Source of the DNA: Welwitschia mirabilis | Lineage: Eukaryota; Gnetophyta; Gnetopsida; Welwitschiales | Reading direction: 5' to 3' | NCBI GenBank assembly: GCA_051453625.1 | Contig: JBOZIK010000001.1 | Span: 177,627,344-177,691,343, forward strand | Length of the DNA: 64,000 nucleotides | Shown: positions 12,300 through 22,309 of the stretch, one piece after another | How the letters are laid out: each line of letters begins with the position of its first letter | How positions within the stretch are numbered: the stretch's first letter is position 1 | The notes under the pieces: model-generated | Told to the model about the DNA's origin: nothing | Databases searched by the model: none | Seen by the model: only the letters and a program-made list of their open reading frames with translations | Position numbers and translations under genes: made by a program

Positions 12300-12640
12300 G
12301 AGGTTGAGGTCGAATTATGAAGAAGAATCTAAAGTGGAGCTCTATGGAGAGCTTGGGCCCAAGCCTAGAGAGGGTTGAGCATGCCTACCTTGTGCTTAAG
12401 GAGTAGAAAATGGTTGAGCTTGAGCTGACTCTTGGGATGGGCTGGAGAGATGTTTTTCAGATGTCTTCTATTGGGATGGGGATGAATATGGCTCTCTTGA
12501 ATGACTTGGGGATGAAGGTGTCCTCCTCTTGCTAGGGCTAGATTGTGCAACAGTTTTCTTTGGTATAGGGTTCTTATCAGAAGAGGATTTTCTTGTAGAG
12601 GTTCTCCTAAGAGGGTCTAGTAAGGATGACAATAGGATTT
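12300..12640 (-). pseudogene. Ser/Pro-rich coding relic upstream of the J-domain fragment
   Basis: One minus-strand frame reads as a low-complexity Ser/Pro/Lys/Arg-rich protein, for example RTSTRKSSSDKNPIPKKTV and SSPSKRRTPSSPSHSREPYS, with few stops over about 100 codons. This looks like a disordered protein region and not random AT-rich DNA. It lies immediately 5' of the J-domain fragment on the same strand but in a different frame. It may be another part of the captured gene, or a linker of the LINE. I do not recognise a family. A 61-codon frame at 12365-12550 is a shadow of this region. Confidence 0.4.
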
Positions 12641-12670
12641 AGAGGGGGAGGAGGGGAGGGGGGAGGAGGC
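12639..12670 (+). repeat. G-rich purine tract
   Basis: The + strand has GAGGGGGAGGAGGGGAGGGG followed by GGAGGAGG, so several G-runs of four or more lie close together. The minus (LINE-sense) strand is a polypyrimidine tract. It could form a G-quadruplex on the + strand. It sits just upstream, in LINE sense, of the Ser/Pro-rich and J-domain segment and might mark a junction. Confidence 0.7.
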
Positions 12671-13300
12671 TTCTCTTGCCCTAGATTCTTATGATGCTCT
12701 CCAGAAAGTTAAGATTAATCTTGAGTGCCTTGAAGAATTATTTCTTTTAAGAACTTGAATAAATAAGAAAGGTAGATTCACCTAACATTCCAAACCTAGG
12801 GCTTTAAGGAAAGTAAAATGAATAGCTGAAAGCTTAAAGCAATTTCTTGATTAGATGAAGTAATGATTCACAAGTTCTACATCTAGTCCCTAAGGGGGCA
12901 ATAATGCCTTCCTGTTGATATGCCCATTGGGGAGTTTGGGAACTTCACCAGGGAAGAAATGGAGAGATTTCCATTGGCCTTGCTACCAAATGGAATCCGC
13001 TTGCCTTCTGCTAAGATCTCCAGTAGCCTGGAGAAGGATTCTTTGGATATTTCTATTGGAATTATTTGGAAAGTAGTGTATCCTCCTCTCCATCACTTGT
13101 ATAAGGGAGCAATATCAGCTTTCTTATCTCCTCTTAGCTTTTGCAAAAGGGGTTCCCATCCCACTACTCATATGTTCTTCCATAAAGTAGGGCATCCTTC
13201 AAAGAGGCCTGGATCAGAAGGTTCAATTATTGGAGTGACTCCCATTGCAATTTTGATTTGAAAATGAATGTGATTAATCCTCCTTGCTATATATATAGAA
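12671..13300 (-). other. LINE-1 region between ORF2 C-terminus and the Ser/Pro segment
   Basis: This less AT-rich stretch is open on both strands in places. The + strand is open for 113 codons (12920-13261) and the minus strand has a frame reading LLQATGDLSRRQADSIW and FFPGEVPKLPNGHINRKAL. Neither matches a family I know. It may be the degenerate ORF2 tail, where some plant LINEs carry an RNase H domain, or part of the captured sequence. I could not find RNase H motifs. Confidence 0.4.
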
Positions 13301-15240
13301 AAGGGTAAGGGGTGTTATTGAAAATTAGATTATTTCTGATTTACCAAATTTGCCAAAAAGTCAAATGAATCTTATTCAATAAATGCATGTTAAGGGTATT
13401 ACAGGTTTGATAGTACTTCGTCATTATGAATATTAATTCCTTGCTCTAAACTCATTGATGAAAAAGATGCTATGATATTTCTGGATTAGACTGGTAGATG
13501 GGACAATTAGGATCTACTTGAAATCTCCTTTTAAGTAATAAATTCCTTCTTAAAATTCTTTGATGGTCTTTTAGTCAATAGAAAACCTAAATTTTTTTTG
13601 GAATTAGTCCCCTCTGATAATTCCTGTAATCATCCCTTTTTTCATACTTCTTTATAAGAATTTGCTTGGATGAATCAATCTGACAAATATGGAAACCTAT
13701 AAATTGTTGGCAAGCTTAGCTGAGATGCTTCCTTAGATAGGACTTTCCATGTTTAAATGTTTAATCTCTGTACTTATAATTAATTAAATCACACTAGGGT
13801 TACCCTCCTTCTTACAGTTTCTTTAGTATTCTATGTGCTTCATAGAGGATACAGTCTTCAGGTTTTTGAATCCCCCAACCTCCTGATTCATTTGGATAGG
13901 TAATAATCTTTTATTTATAGAGATAAATTTGGTAGTGATCCTTTTCTCCTAATCAAATAAATTCCTTTAAGATTCTGTTTATTTTTTGTATGATATTTCT
14001 TTTAGAAATTGGGGGTGGGGGAAGGAGGGATTGATAACAGAAGCTATGTACAAAAAGAATGAAATCAAGCAGGAGTTTGTGAGAATGATTTTAACCTTTG
14101 AGGAGAAAAATTTATTTTTCTAGGACCTGCATCATCTTTGGATGGATTCCAAAATATAATATTAGGTACTAGTCTTATACCAATTTCGAAGAGGGATACC
14201 TAGGTAAATATCCTATAAATCTCCTAATTTTGTACTTAGAATTTGGGTAATTTTGCCTCCTCTGATACATTTTTTGCTCAATATGTGTATTCTTGATTTG
14301 TTCTAATTAGTGTAAAGGCTTGTTATCTCTATAAAGGTGTTCATGATATTTTTTATTGCTTTTGCTTACTGATATGAAGCTCTAGTCATGATGATGATGT
14401 CATTTGCATAGTGATTATTGAGAAAGTTTTGGCCTTCAATTTTGATTCCTGTAAATTTGTTCCTTCTTAAAAAAAACCTATAAAGAATTCATTACAAATA
14501 GAAAAAGATATGGAAATAGGGGGTTCCCTTGTCTCAAACCTCTTTCTACTGAGAAGAATTTTGATCTATGGTTATTGACCTTCACACTAAATTCAACAGA
14601 AGCCTGCATGTCTAGCCAGAGATTAATAATATCTTAAGATAAGCCTATTTTCTAAGAACATACCTTAAAGCTTACTAACTAATAGTATTATAAGCTTTAG
14701 CAATATTTAGTTTAGCAATAAGAAGAGGAAATTTGTATTTTTTAATAGAGTGAATGATCTCATAAGCCAAAAGGATTTGGTCTTGGATATACCTAAATCA
14801 GATGAAGCCAACTTGGTTCCCTGAAAGTACATTGGAAAGAAAGGGGGCGATTTGGCCAACCATGATTTTTATAAAAATTTTATAAATAACATTATAAACC
14901 CCTAAGGGCTTAAAATATTTTGGTTTTCTACCATCCCTTTTTTTTGGTATGGGTATCACTCTAGTTCTATTCATCTCCCTCAGAATCCATCTATTGTGGA
15001 ATACTTCCTGCATAACATCATGGATGTTGTCACATAGAATGGAGAAGTGTGATTTGAAAATTTTAATTAGCCAACCATTAGGGCTAGGAGGTCGATTATT
15101 CTTCATGAATCTAAGTGCAGCTAAAATATTTTCTCTACTGAAGGGTTTAGTCAACATATTATTATCTTTATTTGAGAATTTCTTATTTTTTAGGATTAAG
15201 CCAGGGGCGATATCATCCCATTTCTAGATTCTCTAAAGAT
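13301..15240 (-). pseudogene. LINE-1 ORF2 reverse transcriptase and C-terminal domain
   Basis: The best-preserved part is 14798-15157 (minus), with FSRENILAALRFMKNNRPPS, GWLIKIFKSHF, RVIPIPKKRDG and KYFKPLGVYNVIYKI, ending in SGNQVGFI. These are the ordered fingers and palm motifs of plant L1 reverse transcriptases. Downstream come GLRQGNPLFPYLFLFVMN (about 14480-14560) and the catalytic block HYANDIIIM (YAND at 14399-14410, in place of YADD). At 13318-13370 LTFWQIW.IRNNLIF matches the usual end of the zf-RVT region. The enzyme makes LINE cDNA at the nicked target. Stops between blocks and the changed catalytic Asp show inactivity. Confidence 0.9.
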
Positions 15241-15549
15241 TGGCTTGTAATTCCTTAGCTATTTCCTCTTCATTTTATATAACTTGACCTCTTACAGAAA
15301 GTATTCTGATTTTATTATTAGATCTATGCTGGTTGGCCTATTAGAAGAAGAATCTAGTATGCTTATCACCTTCTTTTAACCACTTGATTCTTGAGCATTC
15401 TTTCTAATAATGTTCTTCATTATCATTTATTTTTTGGAGATCCATTAGGCACTGATATTTTTTATTTTAAATATTGTCTTGATTACCTCCCTTTTTCTAC
15501 TCAATTTGGATACTTTTGAGTTACTTCTCAAGTTTAGTCTTTGATTTAA

Positions 15550-16401
15550 ACCTCTCTATATCTTTCCTTCTCTAATCTCTGATGTGGGCCTTTAGGGTAT
15601 TGAGGCCTCTGTACAATAAAGTTAAAGGTTGGATTCTATCGTACTGTGTCCATATTTTTTCCAATATAAATCTAGTTTCTATTTGATTGATCCAATACCA
15701 TTTCATATAAAATAGAGTTTTTAGGGGTGAAATTGCTCCCAATCTGAGCTTGATGGGATGATGATCCAAGGCAATCCAGTTTAGACCACAGTCTTCAAGT
15801 GAGAGATTAGCTAGATCCTTTCTAGTTAGAGCTCTATCAATCTTAGACATTATCAGATCTATACTTGCTTTGCTATTCAATCATGCATATTTATACCCAA
15901 TAATAGGAACATCTATGAGGGAGTATCTTACTAAAAAATCTTTTAGAATTAAGGCCCCTCTAAAATTCTAGTTATTATCCCTTAATTTTTCTCAACAGTA
16001 AAGACATTAGTTAAAGTCACAAAAAATAAGCCATTTAGATTTATCTATTATGATCCTTTAAGCTTCTTCTAATATATTGGTCTTGTATTGATTATGATGT
16101 AGAGTATAAATATTTATAACGGTCTAGCCTTTGTTCTTAAGAAAAATTATGATGTGGTTCTGCTGCTGTGAAACAAATCTGCCTCTTTTTTGATAGAAAT
16201 CAGAAGGCTGTCAAAGTTACCTTAGGCCACAACAATGAAAGTTATCCATTACCACTCTAGATTCATCTTTTCCATGTCATTTTTTATCTTCATTTCTTTT
16301 AAGAAAACTAAATCAATATTATTTTGATTGATCAGATTCCATAGGGTCTTTTTCTTGTAGGAGGATCCTAATCCATTGCGATTCCATGTAAGGCAATTCA
16401 T
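15550..16401 (-). pseudogene. LINE-1 ORF2 AP-type endonuclease
   Basis: ORF2 appears to begin at an ATG at 16401-16399, giving MNCLTWNRNGLGSYKKKT, the WNxRG start typical of LINE endonucleases. It continues to LVFLKEMK, then LIFCDFN at 16012-16035 (catalytic GDFN with Gly to Cys), then IDVPIIGYKYA followed by SIDLIMSKIDRALT and LDHHPI, the SDH-type C-terminal active-site block. The 15572-15880 part is an uninterrupted 102-codon frame. The protein nicks target DNA. Several in-frame stops occur in the N-terminal half. Confidence 0.9.
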
Positions 16402-16839
16402 TCGAGGTGTTTTCACCTCTTTCTAGGAGCTTATCCTTTCCTTAAGATATCTTTGATGGTAGCATAGGAGCCATTTATAATGTTCTCTGTTGTTTCTCAT
16501 TTTTGAAGGATTCTATTGCTAGGTCTTTTCTTTGTTTAAGTTTTTACCTCATTGGATTCATTATTGTATTGATGTTATTGGGTATTGTTCTCATCCACAA
16601 GAGGTGAAAAAGGGTTATGCTCTTATTCCGATACTTCTTTTTTCTTGCTTTCCTTGGGAAAAATAATAGTACTTTTTCCAGTTTATTCCTTCCTCTCTTT
16701 ATGTCAACATATGTATTGACTATGACCTATTTTCCCATAAAAAGTATAGGTTTCCTTTGGCTTTGCTTCAATATCAATTATTCCTTTTTAGCATTCTTTG
16801 CGTAGATGATCCAATCTTCGCAATGTGAGAACTTCTTTT

Positions 16840-17493
16840 TAGGAGAATCACATCTTCTAGAGAGGTGTCTTGATTTTCCACAGACTGTGTAGTGAATCGG
16901 AAGGTTCTCATATGTGACATCAAGATCACAAGTGCATCATTTAGATCTAAACTTTATGTATTAAATCTTCTTAGTATCCTGGATGCTCATCCAAACATAG
17001 AATCTGGCCAATACTAATCTTGTCTGTTTAATAGTGATTCAATCAAGTTTGATTAGATCTCCAAATTAAGTGACCATTCTCCTTAATAGATCTTCATCCT
17101 AGAACTCCATGGGAAACTTGTAGATGCAGATCCAGATTGGAAGTTTCTTAAATAGATTCGAGTTCGATCACATCCCCAGTGTCCATTTAACTAGGGTAAG
17201 CCTCGAATGCCAGAAAAGCATGGTTCTCTTGTGATTGTTTCGTCTCGATCTTATTCATTATCTAGTTGGAATAATACTAGTCCTTTTCACATTGCGATAA
17301 CATTAACCTTACTAACTCCCGTCCATTTCATAGCAACAAATTCATAGATCCGATCTAACCTTGGTTGAGTACCAGATGAAACAAATTTTTTAATTAGACT
17401 ATATCTTAGCTTCTTCTCAATTTTATTGCATGCATCTTCATTAATGTCCAACACAAGGGATTTTTCTTTCTTGGAGAACTGAGTCTTCTCCAT
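16840..17493 (-). pseudogene. LINE-1 ORF1 (DUF4283-like domain and CCHC knuckle)
   Basis: The likely start is the ATG at 17493, MEKTQFSKKEKSLVL, which stays open to 17287. Frameshifted continuation reads FQLDNE.DRDE.ITREPCF, GIRGLP, LPIWICIYKFP and ENLPIHYTVCGKSRHLSRRC, the typical order of a DUF4283 RNA-binding domain followed by a zinc knuckle. The knuckle at 16850-16891 has CX2CX4HX4C spacing with the first Cys read as Tyr. ORF1 proteins coat LINE RNA. The 5' leader 17494-17720 is less AT-rich and carries no frame. Confidence 0.85.
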
Positions 17494-17720
17494 ATTGGGG
17501 TCAAACCCCTTAATAAAAGCCCTATAATCTAACCAAAACTATGAAATGAAATATTCCTATAACTTACTTGAAGAAAGTCTATCTTATGGCTAAAATTGCC
17601 CCACACGCTCTGTGACCAGGGACCGAAATTACCCCCTGATCCACGATCCTCCAAGCCTTACTTCCTCCTATACTCCACATCTACAAAACCTCTTAGAGCT
17701 TGAAAACCCTAGCATAGCTA

Positions 17721-17734
17721 TGCTAAGTTCTTTT
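17721..17734. other. LINE-1 target-site duplication, right copy
   Basis: TGCTAAGTTCTTTT is identical to 11666-11679. It is followed by the resumed left LTR of element D. Confidence 0.9.
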
Positions 17735-18203
17735 ATTACTAAGTAAGTCCCCTAAGTTTACTTTTAACTACAACTATTTCCTTTGATGCATCTTAAACAT
17801 ATTAGTTCTTACATTTCATGCTTATGAAAGGATACGAAGGACCAAAGTGATTATTGCATTCACCAAAACTTATGTGATAAATAAGATTATGTTCTCATGA
17901 CCTAAGTTATCATGAATTAATATTTTAAGCTTTGTTTCAAGAATTTACAAAATAGTATTGAAGTGAAGGATTACTATTAGATGAGTTAAGCCAGATCTTT
18001 GGAGTTAGTCGTTTCCCTACTTCACCATCTAAGTTTAACTCATCTCAATCCTAATTCTTGGTTTTATTTTCATCCATGACAAAAATTGTTGTATTACCTC
18101 TGTTAAATCTTCTACCTTAATTTATCCCTATGGAAAGAATGACATCAGGACTTAATTATAATGAAGGTCCTAATTTATAAATAGTAAAAGATAGGTATGA
18201 ATA

Positions 18204-19390
18204 GATTTTAATGACATGGTATCTTTATAGAAGCCACATAATATTTTCTTTCTTATAAGTTTTAGTTTAGTGTTTTGGTTTTTTAAGCACTTTTAGTACT
18301 TGGTATTAGTCCCTTCTAGTGTTATTCAAACTGGTTTGCTTTCTTTTGAGTTTTTTTCTTTTATTACTTTACTTTCTAGTGGTGGATATTGGTCCATCTC
18401 TAGTGATACTCGGATTGGTTTATTTTTAATTTTTATTTAGTTTTCAATCTAATTACATATCATTTCTATACTAGATATTTTGTGCTTGCAGGTTTAATAA
18501 ATTTTCTGTAGGTGGACGACCCAAAACACAAATCAAAAAGAAAAATGATAAGAATTATATATAACTCATCCTTTTAATTTCTTTTTTCCTTTTTTTTAAT
18601 AATTTATTATTTTAATAGTTACTTTATATTTTCATCATGTATTAATTTTTTTCTTATTAAAAGTTTCTTAAAAAAATTTAGGGTTTATTTTCTTAGGTTT
18701 TTATTTCAAGGTTACTAATGTTTTTAATTTTTACTATAAATTTTCAAACCCCATAATCTAAAATATTTTACATAGACTTTGTGAATCATGTAGTTTTTTC
18801 CTAATTTGAATTATGCTAAACAACTAATGCTACTATCATATCTAACTAGCACTACTAGAATTTCTGAGAATCATCCTTTGAAACTTAAACTAAATCCTTT
18901 TTATATTTATTTTAAACCTATTTATATTTTAGGCTTTTGTTGAAACTTGTTTTAGTTATGTATGCATTGGATCTGAGATAATCTTGAATGCTTAATTAAA
19001 GTTTAATCTAATGAAAACATGGACCTAACATTAGTGATAATGGAGTACAGAGACCACCTTTAAAAAAGTAACCCCATGAAGAAATCCTTGAAGAACAACC
19101 ATCTCAATAATCTAACAACAACATCCATTTTGCCTTACCATGCCTTATTTATAATAATAATATACCCTTTTCAAATGAAGTTTTGTTGAAGAACCTTTAA
19201 GCCTTATACCTTAACTAGTAAGTAGTCCAAACCCCTATCTAAAACATATCACATAACTAATACAACTTTTTTAACAACCTCCCTAGATAAAACCTTTGAG
19301 ATTATTTACAAGCTTAATGCTTAGGTACCTCATCTTGTATACTCTAATCCCTAATAGAATGTAGATTAGAATTTAATCCTTCCACTATTT
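18204..19390 (+). other. D internal region: leader between LTR and gag
   Basis: This is untranslated leader of the gypsy element. The primer-binding site should start just after 18203. The sequence there (TTTTAATGACATGGTATC) is not a clear match to any tRNA end I can recall, so I leave it unassigned. A short internal repeat (TAGT..TTATTCAAACTGGTTT near 18318 and TAGTGATACTCGGATTGGTTTA near 18400) is visible. Confidence 0.4.
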
Positions 19391-19800
19391 ACTTACTTTC
19401 CTATTTGATGGCTTAAAATCAAAAGACCCATATAAGTGCATGCTATCCATCTTATCTTAGTTCCCCAATACCATAGGTGCCCTTAGACTAAATCTTTTTT
19501 CATTTTTTCTTAAGAAAAAAGTAAAAGCATGCCTATATACCTTAAAACTTTATTCATTAGGACTTAAACTAATTTAAATAAATCTTCACATAATTTTTTT
19601 TTCAAGTTATAAAACCAATGCTTTTAGGTAATAAATCATGAGTTACTAACAAAAAGATCCTAAAAATTCCTTGTAAATCTTAGAGAGGTATAAGGATTTA
19701 CTTAAAAAATGTCCCCTCTACAAATTTGAGCCAAGTAAAGTCATTAGTTTTTTTATATGAAGATTATCATCTAATAATAGGCAACTAGTTAAAAGGATAA
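19391..19800 (+). pseudogene. Gypsy Gag (Retrotrans_gag-like) relic of element D
   Basis: The + strand reads FDGLKSKDPYKCMLSIL, ALRLNLFSFFLKKKVKACLY, then further on a degraded block matching W..L...FF....LR.EI..F. This order, F.G....DPY.HL, then RL.LFPFSLK.KA..WL, is characteristic of Athila/Tat-type plant gypsy Gag. Gag forms the particle that packages element RNA. Stops and frame changes make it non-functional. Confidence 0.65.
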
Positions 19801-20248
19801 GTAGGAGTATCTTTCTCAATTTTTCTTTAGATGAAGTTTGGTATTACCTTGAATCCATAGCTGAAAGTTCTAGAAATTGAAAAAAACCAATTAAACCATC
19901 TAGATCATAGCCATCAATGAGATTCACTAGTGTTTTATAGTTTTCAAACATTTTGATATCAATAACAAGTTAGATAAACTATGAAGAAGAGAAGAATCCC
20001 TTACCTCTTTGCCTAAACCCTCAACCTATAAGCCTGAAGGTTTAATCTATCATATAGACTTCCATGGAATAGTTGAGTATCCCTTCATACCTCTATTTTA
20101 AGACATAGTTAATAAACAAGTTCATATTATAGGACACTATTAGAAAGAGTCACAAGAATAATCCTTATTCAAATACGTATAATCCCAAGTGGAGGAACCA
20201 TACTAATTTGTCTTGAAAATAGGATCAATCCTATAATTAAGATTATAC

Positions 20249-20258
20249 NNNNNNNNNN
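20249..20258. other. Assembly gap, 10 N
   Basis: Exactly ten Ns in the internal region of element D. The round short length suggests a placeholder rather than a measured gap. Confidence 0.95.
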
Positions 20259-21120
20259 AGAAGCTCATTTTCCTCATCATCCTATTATACTTCCTTATCA
20301 AACCAATATCACTTAGACCACCATTCATTAGCTAACCATCAATATTCATCATCTAATTTGTTGGATGGGATTCTAAAACTGATCAACAAAAAATAAGCTT
20401 TCTTCTTGAATAATCTTGAATAAAACTTTCAATAATTTTAGTAAATTACCATTTAAATCTTGTCTTCACTAAACCAAAGAGAATGTGACAAACTCTCTAT
20501 AAACCCCCAAATCTAAAAGGAATTAAAACCATAAAAGGATTAGATCCTAACCAAATAGAAGAAACCAAGGTTATGCACCTTAGAGGTGAGAAAGAGCTAA
20601 ACAATCAAATTGAACAAAATCAAATTAAAGAGAAATCAACACCCACAAAGAATAAAGAAAGGGATGAAATATTAGAGGAATTAGAAAAACCTATGTCCAC
20701 TTATAAAGAACCTCTACTCTTTTTGCAATAACCTAGGAAATAAAATATTATGAAAAAATATCTCAAAGCCTTAGAGATTTTTAAGAGAATTAGAATTAAC
20801 ATGATGTCGTTATAAGCCATTAAACAAACTTCCTATTATAAAAAATTCCTTAAAGATATGTGTATAATTATGAGGAAAATCATGTTAACAAAAGACCTTT
20901 CTAGCTCAAAAAAGCAAATGAAATCATACAAATGAAATTTCCCAAAAGTATAAAAACTCTAGTTGCCCAACAATAGCTATTAAAATTGGAAATAAGCATC
21001 TTAAACAAGCCTTTTTAGATCATGAAATAAGCATAAACCTTTAACCCCATTTAGTTTACAAGGAATTTGGCCTTTATAATCTTAAGAAAACAAAAATAAA
21101 ATTACAATTAGTTGATAATA
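20259..21120 (+). other. D internal region between gag and protease
   Basis: AT-rich sequence with no recognisable domain. By position it should encode the gag C-terminal part and linker of the gypsy polyprotein. A Lys/Glu-rich stretch near 20580-20700 is compatible with such a linker. Confidence 0.4.
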
Positions 21121-21500
21121 CATTAGAGTCATCACTAGAAATTATTGAATATGTGGTGTTTCAAGTAGATAATTACTACTGCTCAGTAGAATTCAGTATC
21201 TTAAAAATGGATTTAACTAAGCATCACTCAATTCCAATTACTTTGGGTAGATCATTTTTGGTAACATCTTAGTTAATAAAAATTTCATTTAGTAATATAA
21301 CAATAGACCTAAATATTTTTAATATTATTTAATTACCAAGGGATACCAATAATTTTTTATGGAGTTCATAATTTTAATCCTTATCTAAATGAAAAACACA
21401 TTGATTTCATTTGTGGCTTTTGAATTATTTAAACTTACTTTTTAAAAAATTATTAGAGAAGCATAGAGATGCTATAGGTTGGACCACATTTGACTTTGAA
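21121..21500 (+). pseudogene. Gypsy protease C-terminus and polymerase start of element D
   Basis: At 21121-21330 the frame reads SSLEIIEYVVFQVDNYYCSV then ILKMDLTKHHSIPITLGRSF, matching the Athila protease end (..G.VEDV.V.VD.F..P.DF.V..M..D..IPIILGRPFL). At 21450-21500 LLEKHRDAIGWTTFD matches the block just before the gypsy reverse transcriptase (L..H..AIGWTIAD). The protease cuts the Gag-Pol polyprotein. The expected WVSPVQ and WRMCIDYRKLN blocks do not follow, so the polymerase is deleted or diverged. Confidence 0.75.
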
Positions 21501-22309
21501 CATTTGGATTCTACTGCTTGCACCTCACATGCTCTTTCAAATTTCTTACACTTATGTGTAGATAATTCCCATGAAAATGTCATTCATTCCATGTCCTATT
21601 TAGATAATAAATGTTTTGAGCCTCACAACCACAATATTCTTAATCCTTCCATTTTGCATACCATTAAAAAACTACCTTCCAGCATCCATTGTTAAAATGC
21701 AATAAACTAATTAATCCCTCAAGATGTTTTTTTCACCAAACACCATGAACACCATGACCCATTCAAATCTTTTCATACACCCACTCCATTTGCATACATC
21801 AATTATTCATCTCTTCCATTCATCCATGAGTTTATGAGGCTTTGTGACCCTAATTCATGGCCTTCAATAAATAAATAGCTAATAAGTGATCATCTTATTA
21901 CTACAAGCTTAGGTACAATTTAAGTGTACTTATATTATTTAAGAAAAGGTTATATTTATTTTTAGATTAACTTGTTAAGGTTAATTTCATTTGTGGTCTC
22001 TAATTTTGAAAAATATAATTGAAAAGTATGGAATTTACCTTCATATGATACTTTGTGTTTTCAAGAATTTTATGGGAATAAGATATTTTTTAATTAGACT
22101 AGTGATTCAATGATCTCTCTTATGTGCATAAAAAATGATAAATATGAGAAGTAAAATTAAAATTAAATAAAATATCTCTCCTCCAAAAGCATATTTTGTT
22201 TTAATTAATAAATTAGATGTAATTAAGCCCATCAAGGCTATAAATGCTCATTGGCAATGCAATTTTAATGATCTATTTATGACATAATTAACTCTATTAG
22301 GGCTATCAA
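21501..22309 (+). pseudogene. Unrecognised coding relic after AIGWT in element D
   Basis: The open frame 21411-21695 continues past AIGWT as STACTSHALSNFLHLCVDNS and DNKCFEPHNHNILNPSILHT. After one stop region it continues as HEHHDPFKSFHTPTPF and KVWNLPSYDTLCFQEFYGN. It looks like real decayed protein sequence but not reverse transcriptase. I know no family for it. It may be a replaced or fused downstream region of a non-autonomous gypsy element. Confidence 0.4.

Larger units (their letters stand above)
11680..17720 (-). mobile_element. LINE-1: near full-length L1-type LINE with an unusual 3' segment
   Basis: The element is bounded by a perfect 14-bp TSD. On the minus strand it reads: a 5' leader of about 230 bp, ORF1 (DUF4283-like plus CCHC knuckle), ORF2 with endonuclease, reverse transcriptase and a C-terminal block resembling zf-RVT, then about 1.6 kb of extra 3' sequence, and a short A-rich tail (AATATTAAAAAAA). 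It is less AT-rich than its surroundings, which suggests a later insertion than its host LTR. In-frame stops and frameshifts show it is dead. LINE-2 has only about 0.6-0.7 kb between the comparable C-terminal block and its tail. The extra DNA here carries a Ser/Pro-rich frame and a J-domain fragment. Confidence 0.9.
10944..18203 (+). repeat. Left (5') LTR of D, split by LINE-1
   Basis: The two LTR parts, 10944-11679 and 17735-18203, together align with the uninterrupted right LTR at 53080-54257. The join falls exactly where LINE-1 and its TSD were inserted: left ...TATATTGCTAAGTTC, right ATTACTAAGTAAG, against the right-LTR sequence TTATTGTTGAGTACTTTGAT followed by TACTAAATGAG. LTRs carry the promoter and polyadenylation signals of the element. 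Confidence 0.85.

Noticed and set aside
12920-13261. 113-codon + strand open frame as a host gene
   Set aside because: It lies inside LINE-1 in antisense, both strands are open, and no family is recognised; open length can follow from the less AT-rich composition.
14949-15227. 92-codon + strand open frame
   Set aside because: It is antisense to the best-preserved LINE-1 reverse-transcriptase segment and is a shadow of it.
18204-18225. TGGTATC as an iMet primer site for element D
   Set aside because: Only seven bases match TGGTATCAGAGC, it lies about 14 bases inside the LTR end, and the following bases do not match.
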